From a virus, in IMG/VR virus record IMGVR_UViG_3300020214_002430, positions 1-46,493 of that record: a DNA stretch of 46,493 bases; one strand, given 5' to 3'. The position numbers were made by a program, and so were the translations under genes. Numbering within the stretch: the stretch's first letter is position 1; the number at the start of each line of letters is the position of its first letter. Below are positions 42,583 through 46,493 of this stretch, in pieces. Below the pieces are notes generated by a model, which was not told the DNA's origin, searched no databases, and saw only the letters and a program-made list of their open reading frames with translations.

Positions 42583-43494
42583 CTAAAAGTCTAATTCAGG
42601 CCCTTCTAATAAAACCTTGCTTTGAGGATATTTTTTTTGATCTCCATTTTCAGTTTGATAATTCCAGCCTATCGGTCGACATACATCTACAAAGCTTAAA
42701 GGAATTAAAGATTCTTGTTTTTCTGTATATTCTGTTACGGAGATTTTTTCATAATATTCTCCGCTGGAAGATTTAGCGTCTATATAATGTCCATATCTTT
42801 TATTGCCTCTAATAAAAGCATATCCTCCTCGAGGATCGTTCCATATAGGAGCGAATAAAGGAACCCAACTACAATAATTTAATTGCAAACCAGGAAGTTT
42901 AGATTTTAAATTAGAATCGTACCAATCTTCTGATCTTCCCCAAAATTCTTGAGTTTGTGGCCACTCAACAGGATATTTTCCAAACTTTTCAAAAATTTCT
43001 TTTTTAAAAAAACCCATTGTTGGAAAATGATTATCTAATGGCAAATAGTACTTGTAATTTTTGTTTTTTATTACCAAGTTTTTATTAAATTTATTTTGAA
43101 CAGTCGATTTTCTAACTGCGTTAACTTCTAAAGAAAACATTTCTTTAGAAGAACAAAAATCTTCTATAACTTTTTCTAAAGCTTCTTTATTTCCAATAAA
43201 CTGCAAATCATCTTGAAGAAACAAGATTACATCATGTTTTGCATTTTCTATGATAATGTTTTTTGCAATGTATTCATCATTAACCCAATTTCTTTCTTTT
43301 GGACTTCTAGAAAATAGTTGATGAATAATTCCATTCTTTTTCTGCTCTTCAAGATATTTTTTGAGGCCATATTCTACGCTACAATTGTCGACAATGATAA
43401 CTTGATTATCATTAGAAATTTCTTTTATGCTGTTAAAAAGAGATTTTGTGTATTTTAAACGATTAAACGTTGTTATTCCAATTGTTATATTCAC
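42583..43494 (-). CDS. Glycosyltransferase family 2-like protein
   Basis: This is a 303-residue protein. A classical GT2 start is seen: ITIGITTFNRLKYTKSLFNS, then QVIIVDNCS, then VILFLQDDLQF with the metal-binding acidic residues near 90-100. WPQTQEFWGRSEDWYDSNLK may be the catalytic-base region (QTQEFWGRSEDW in place of ED). A long C-terminal tail carries W, Y and G residues. GT2 enzymes are inverting and use NDP sugars. It lies nine bases after the next gene upstream. Confidence 0.8.
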   Translation of the reverse strand: MNITIGITTFNRLKYTKSLFNSIKEISNDNQVIIVDNCSVEYGLKKYLEEQKKNGIIHQLFSRSPKERNWVNDEYIAKNIIIENAKHDVILFLQDDLQFIGNKEALEKVIEDFCSSKEMFSLEVNAVRKSTVQNKFNKNLVIKNKNYKYYLPLDNHFPTMGFFKKEIFEKFGKYPVEWPQTQEFWGRSEDWYDSNLKSKLPGLQLNYCSWVPLFAPIWNDPRGGYAFIRGNKRYGHYIDAKSSSGEYYEKISVTEYTEKQESLIPLSFVDVCRPIGWNYQTENGDQKKYPQSKVLLEGPELDF

Positions 43495-43503
43495 TTTTTA
43501 ACC

Positions 43504-44391
43504 TCAGCTTAAAATAATTTTCCAAAATGATTCCATCGATTCTTTCCATTTTGGAGGCATTTTAGAATTCTTTAAAAAATTTCTTTTTAATAATATCTGT
43601 TCAATTTCAAAGAAATTTTTATAAACATGCTCTTTATCCACAAATTCGACTGCTCCTCCGCCTTCAGAATGAACATATGTTGGAAGTCCAACTGCAATTG
43701 ATTCTAAAACGTGATTAGGTCCAGGATCATACCTCGAGGCGCTGACATAAACGTCATATTTACATAACTCATCAGCTAAAGCTTTTCCAGCTAGCGGAGG
43801 TATTGTTTTTGAATTAGAAAAAGTTCCTCTATCTCTTCCTATATATGTGAACGATATTTTGTCGTTTTTTGTGCTAAGATAATCTAAAAATTCGTATACA
43901 TCAAATCCTTTTAGATAATTGTTTGACCAATGATGCGTTACAACTTTTAAAACGTTATCATTTTTTTCAACGAATTTTGAATCAAAAAATTCATCATCAA
44001 CGCCGTTATACAAAACATGTTGATTTTTGCAAATCCATCCTTTATTGTTAAAATAATTTTTCATCCAGTTACTTACAAAAATAGTTTTTGTATTAATCGT
44101 ACTGCATTGTAACAGTAATTGATCCATATGCTCTGTGTTTTTTCTTGCATCACATTCATTGATCCGTTGAACTACAGGAATATTCTTTTTTGATATAAAT
44201 TTTGCAACGTCATTTATATCAAAAGATTTATCTCGACGAGGATCTACTAAAAAAATTAAATTAACATCATCAGTAAGTCTATCTGTCAATTCTACGCCAT
44301 TTGGAACAGAGGAATAAACTGCTTTTACAAAGTTATTTCCTCCTCCATAAGGTCCTAAAACAGGAGAACGATTGATCGCAATTTTAATCAT
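43504..44391 (-). CDS. Glycosyltransferase, GT4-like
   Basis: This is a 295-residue protein. The start is INRSPVLGPYGGGNNFVKA with a Gly loop. In the first domain VVQRINECDARKN and IFVSNWMKNYF are seen, and then VLYNGVDDEFFD opens the second. The donor site is SASRYDPGPNHVLESIAVGLP, with the terminal Glu of the usual E-x7-E motif (first position is Asp). YVHSEGGGAVEF follows. The length is shorter than a typical GT4 enzyme (about 370), so the acceptor domain is reduced. Confidence 0.82.
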   Translation of the reverse strand: MIKIAINRSPVLGPYGGGNNFVKAVYSSVPNGVELTDRLTDDVNLIFLVDPRRDKSFDINDVAKFISKKNIPVVQRINECDARKNTEHMDQLLLQCSTINTKTIFVSNWMKNYFNNKGWICKNQHVLYNGVDDEFFDSKFVEKNDNVLKVVTHHWSNNYLKGFDVYEFLDYLSTKNDKISFTYIGRDRGTFSNSKTIPPLAGKALADELCKYDVYVSASRYDPGPNHVLESIAVGLPTYVHSEGGGAVEFVDKEHVYKNFFEIEQILLKRNFLKNSKMPPKWKESMESFWKIILS

Positions 44392-44417
44392 TTTAGATAA
44401 TGATGATAGTATAAAAA

Positions 44418-45320
44418 TTAAATAGATTGTATTAATAATCTATAAGGATTATATCCTTGAGGAAGTTTCCATTCTTGAACATTAGGAACGTTAGGTACCG
44501 CTGATGTTACGTCATCTGATATAGATGATTCAGGTAAAACCTGAGAAGCAATCCCTACATTTCTTGAGACTACTGGAACTTCTAGCAGTCCGCATTCAAT
44601 TAATGACTGAGGTCCACCTTCACATCTAGCAGTAACAGGATATAGATCCAACGTTTGGTATAATTCGTTAATAGTCTTTTGGTCTGGTTTCTCAAAATAG
44701 TTAAATGGAATGTTAGAATTCGTCAAACGATTAATGATGTATTGTCTTCTCCACCCAGCCAAAACTATATGTAAATTTTTCTTTTCTTTTGACCACATTT
44801 CAATAGCATCAACTAATAAATCTGGACCTTTTTCTAATTTAGGAGAAATTAGATCTTTTCCTTCTGTATCTCTTTGAAAAGATCCAATTAAAAAACCGTC
44901 TTCAGGTAAACTATACTTTTTTCTTAGTTTTTGTTTTTCTTCTGTTTTATTCCAGATGTTCTGGTTCGCCCAGTATTTTATTAAATGAATTGGTTTTGTC
45001 GTGAAACTTTGAATAAAATTTAAAGTTTGCTCATTATAGACGTGATAAGCTGTAGTTATTTTGTCTCTTAGCAAAAAGTTATGAATATCGACATCTTTAA
45101 ATTTTTCAGGAACTATATGGTGCACAGTTGTTAAAACTTTTTTGTTTTTTAACAATCCTTTAAAAAATAATTGCTCCCAACACCAGTCAGCTAGCAACCA
45201 AACAACATCAGCTTCTGCAGGATTTGACACACTGATATCTGAATTATCTTCGTTCCACTCTTTTACAAAACGATCTACTATCCAATCTTCTGACGGAGGA
45301 AGAACATACACTTTATTCAT
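44418..45320 (-). CDS. Glycosyltransferase, GT4-like
   Basis: This is a 300-residue protein. Blocks: VVWLLADWCW, TTVHHIVPEKF, then the domain junction FLIGSFQRDTEGKD, a LHIVLAGWRRQYI strand-helix, and the donor-site DLYPVTARCEGGPQSLIECGL with VPVVSRNVGIA. E-x7-E is present as E...E in RCEGGPQSLIE. The compact size is as in the neighbouring 43504 gene. It overlaps the next gene upstream (45317) by four bases. Confidence 0.82.
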   Translation of the reverse strand: MNKVYVLPPSEDWIVDRFVKEWNEDNSDISVSNPAEADVVWLLADWCWEQLFFKGLLKNKKVLTTVHHIVPEKFKDVDIHNFLLRDKITTAYHVYNEQTLNFIQSFTTKPIHLIKYWANQNIWNKTEEKQKLRKKYSLPEDGFLIGSFQRDTEGKDLISPKLEKGPDLLVDAIEMWSKEKKNLHIVLAGWRRQYIINRLTNSNIPFNYFEKPDQKTINELYQTLDLYPVTARCEGGPQSLIECGLLEVPVVSRNVGIASQVLPESSISDDVTSAVPNVPNVQEWKLPQGYNPYRLLIQSI

Positions 45321-46252
45321 TGTTGTAAGACGCTTTCTAAAAATAAAAGATAATCATTCAATGTTCTTTTCATCGAAACGTCAAAGCAAGATGTTAGATC
45401 AGATTTATTAGGTAAACACTTTTTTATTTGAGTTACATCAATGTTTGGAGGATCGTCATAGTTTGCTAATTCAAAATTGTATTCTTTATCTTCTTTTAAA
45501 ACTACTCCGTATCCTTGAACTAGTTCTTTTGTTCCTCCATATTCAGAACAAATAACTGGAGTTCCTTGAGACAATGCTTCAACCACTGCGTTTGGACAAT
45601 GATCTAACCACGCAAGATGCAACATCCAATTAGATGCAGAAAATATTTCTAAACAAACTTCATGTGGTTGAGAACCTGCATAAAAAACATGAGGATCTGC
45701 AACCTTAGTTGGGTTAGATCCTAAAACTATTAGAGCAGCAGATGAATAAAAGCTTCTTAAATGTTTGTATAGCTCTATGTTTTTCATCAAACGTTTTTGA
45801 GGATGCCAGTTTGCAGAACATACGAATAACATTTCGTATTGTTGTCTGATTTGCTCCAATGCCGATATTTGAAATTTTTTAATTTCTGGTGCATTAATAC
45901 CGTTTCTAATTATTGATCCATTTTTAGGGTTGCCCCACCACTTTGTTGTCATTCCTTTATCAAATTCAGATTGCCAGATGATACCGTCAGCTGAATGATA
46001 CAACTTTTTGATTGATGAATTTTTTGTTTCAAATTCTTCAGGTGAAAACCAAATTCCGTCTAGTCTCTGGATGACTTTTTTTGCTAAAGGCCTTCCGCTA
46101 GGTTCGATGAATACTATCGAAGCATCGGAATTTCTTCCATCATATAATTCAACTTCGTGACCTGATTCTATCAGGCCCATCGCCAATCTCTTTCCAAAAG
46201 AATTTGGACCAGAGTTTGAGCTCATGTTAACGTTATCAAGATGTATCTTCAT
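45317..46252 (-). CDS. Glycosyltransferase, GT4-like
   Basis: This is a 311-residue protein. The opening SSNSGPNSFGKRLAMGLIESG holds the first-domain Gly loop, and VIQRLDGIWFSPEEF and GIIWQSEFDKGMTTKWWG follow. IRNGINAPEIKKF opens the second domain. MLHLAWLDHCPNAVVEALSQGTPVI and EYGGTKELVQGYG form the donor site. The fold is GT-B. It is one of three compact transferases in a row at 43504-46252. It overlaps the last partial gene by four bases. Confidence 0.83.
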   Translation of the reverse strand: MKIHLDNVNMSSNSGPNSFGKRLAMGLIESGHEVELYDGRNSDASIVFIEPSGRPLAKKVIQRLDGIWFSPEEFETKNSSIKKLYHSADGIIWQSEFDKGMTTKWWGNPKNGSIIRNGINAPEIKKFQISALEQIRQQYEMLFVCSANWHPQKRLMKNIELYKHLRSFYSSAALIVLGSNPTKVADPHVFYAGSQPHEVCLEIFSASNWMLHLAWLDHCPNAVVEALSQGTPVICSEYGGTKELVQGYGVVLKEDKEYNFELANYDDPPNIDVTQIKKCLPNKSDLTSCFDVSMKRTLNDYLLFLESVLQQ

Positions 46253-46491
46253 GATCTCTTTTTTACTTCAGCGATAAAAGGAACTGCAAAAGGTGTCTTG
46301 TTAAACATCATTGCCATCAATGCAATTTCTTTAGTTTCTATGTTAGAAAGGCTAGCTCTTTGAGTGAAAATATTTGGATCTAATTCTTGGTTTCCATTTA
46401 TCGTTACTGCATCATAATACATTTGAGCTATGAAATTTACTGATTCATTTGTCAAAGGAACTGAAGACTCTTTGACAATTTCAGACAGAGA
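46249..46491 (-). CDS. C-terminal part of an unknown protein (partial, runs off right edge)
   Basis: The frame is open up to the right end of the window, so the start lies beyond it; the TTG at 46455 is probably not the start. The visible 80 residues contain ALMAMMFNKTPF and end VKKRS. The part TNESVNFIAQMYYDAVTING is helical. No family is recognised. It overlaps the downstream transferase by four bases, so it belongs to the same operon. Confidence 0.55.
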   Translation of the reverse strand, partial: SLSEIVKESSVPLTNESVNFIAQMYYDAVTINGNQELDPNIFTQRASLSNIETKEIALMAMMFNKTPFAVPFIAEVKKRS

Positions 46492-46493
46492 AA

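Overview
The window looks like part of the genome of a large tailed phage of myovirus (T4-like) build. A T4-type baseplate set is present: a central hub/spike with OB fold (28118-29719), gp25 (24746-25210), gp6 (22903-24744) and a gp7-like giant protein (17871-21353). A gp55-like late sigma factor (30141-30896) lies beside it, followed by tail fibre proteins. Nearly all the sequence is coding, genes overlap by 1-29 bases or sit a few bases apart, and no tRNA, rRNA, IS element or CRISPR array was seen. The host is unknown. Two weak clues point to a myxobacterium-like or other former deltaproteobacterial host: the Cys-rich C-terminus of a secreted protein at the left edge, and a small Ala/Ser-rich lipoprotein at 5819-6019.

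Layout. (1) 3-6019, rightward: regulatory and DNA-metabolism genes. These are the end of a Cys-rich surface protein, a HAD phosphatase, a UvsE-type UV endonuclease, a sigma-70 factor that ends before region 4.2, a small membrane protein, a small HTH-like protein, three small unknowns, an ATP-dependent DNA ligase and a lipoprotein. (2) 6041-6068: a perfect palindrome at the convergent junction. (3) 6081-10531, leftward: a small conserved phage protein and three modular tail-fibre proteins that share N-terminal, central and C-terminal modules; the first ends in a C1q-like head. (4) 10670-12110, rightward: an isolated three-gene cassette inside the structural region, holding a NADAR/YbiA protein, a type-2 peptidyl-tRNA hydrolase and an unknown protein. 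(5) 12103-30104, leftward: baseplate and tail structural proteins, including a large candidate tail-associated peptidoglycan hydrolase. (6) 30141-31198, leftward: gp55-like late sigma and a small membrane protein. (7) 31195-46491, leftward: a glycan island of about 15 kb. It has eleven putative glycosyltransferases, a short nucleotide-sugar dehydrogenase, a three-enzyme set resembling the first steps of pseudaminic-acid/bacillosamine-type sugar synthesis (4,6-dehydratase, PLP aminotransferase, GNAT acetyltransferase), and an embedded Cas4/RecB-like Fe-S nuclease.

How the parts may work together (inference). The sigma-70-like factor could redirect host polymerase early. The gp55-like factor would then read T4-type late promoters; one good TATAAATA box lies at 10652-10659, placed to drive the tail fibre genes, which the rightward cassette cuts off from the main leftward operon. 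The glycan island would make one or two unusual activated sugars and transfer them to virion proteins, DNA or the host surface. The NADAR cassette is best explained as counter-defence against ADP-ribosylating toxins.

No non-coding stretch exceeds about 140 bases. The longest are 5715-5818 (promoter/operator-like signals) and 10532-10669 (divergent promoter region).
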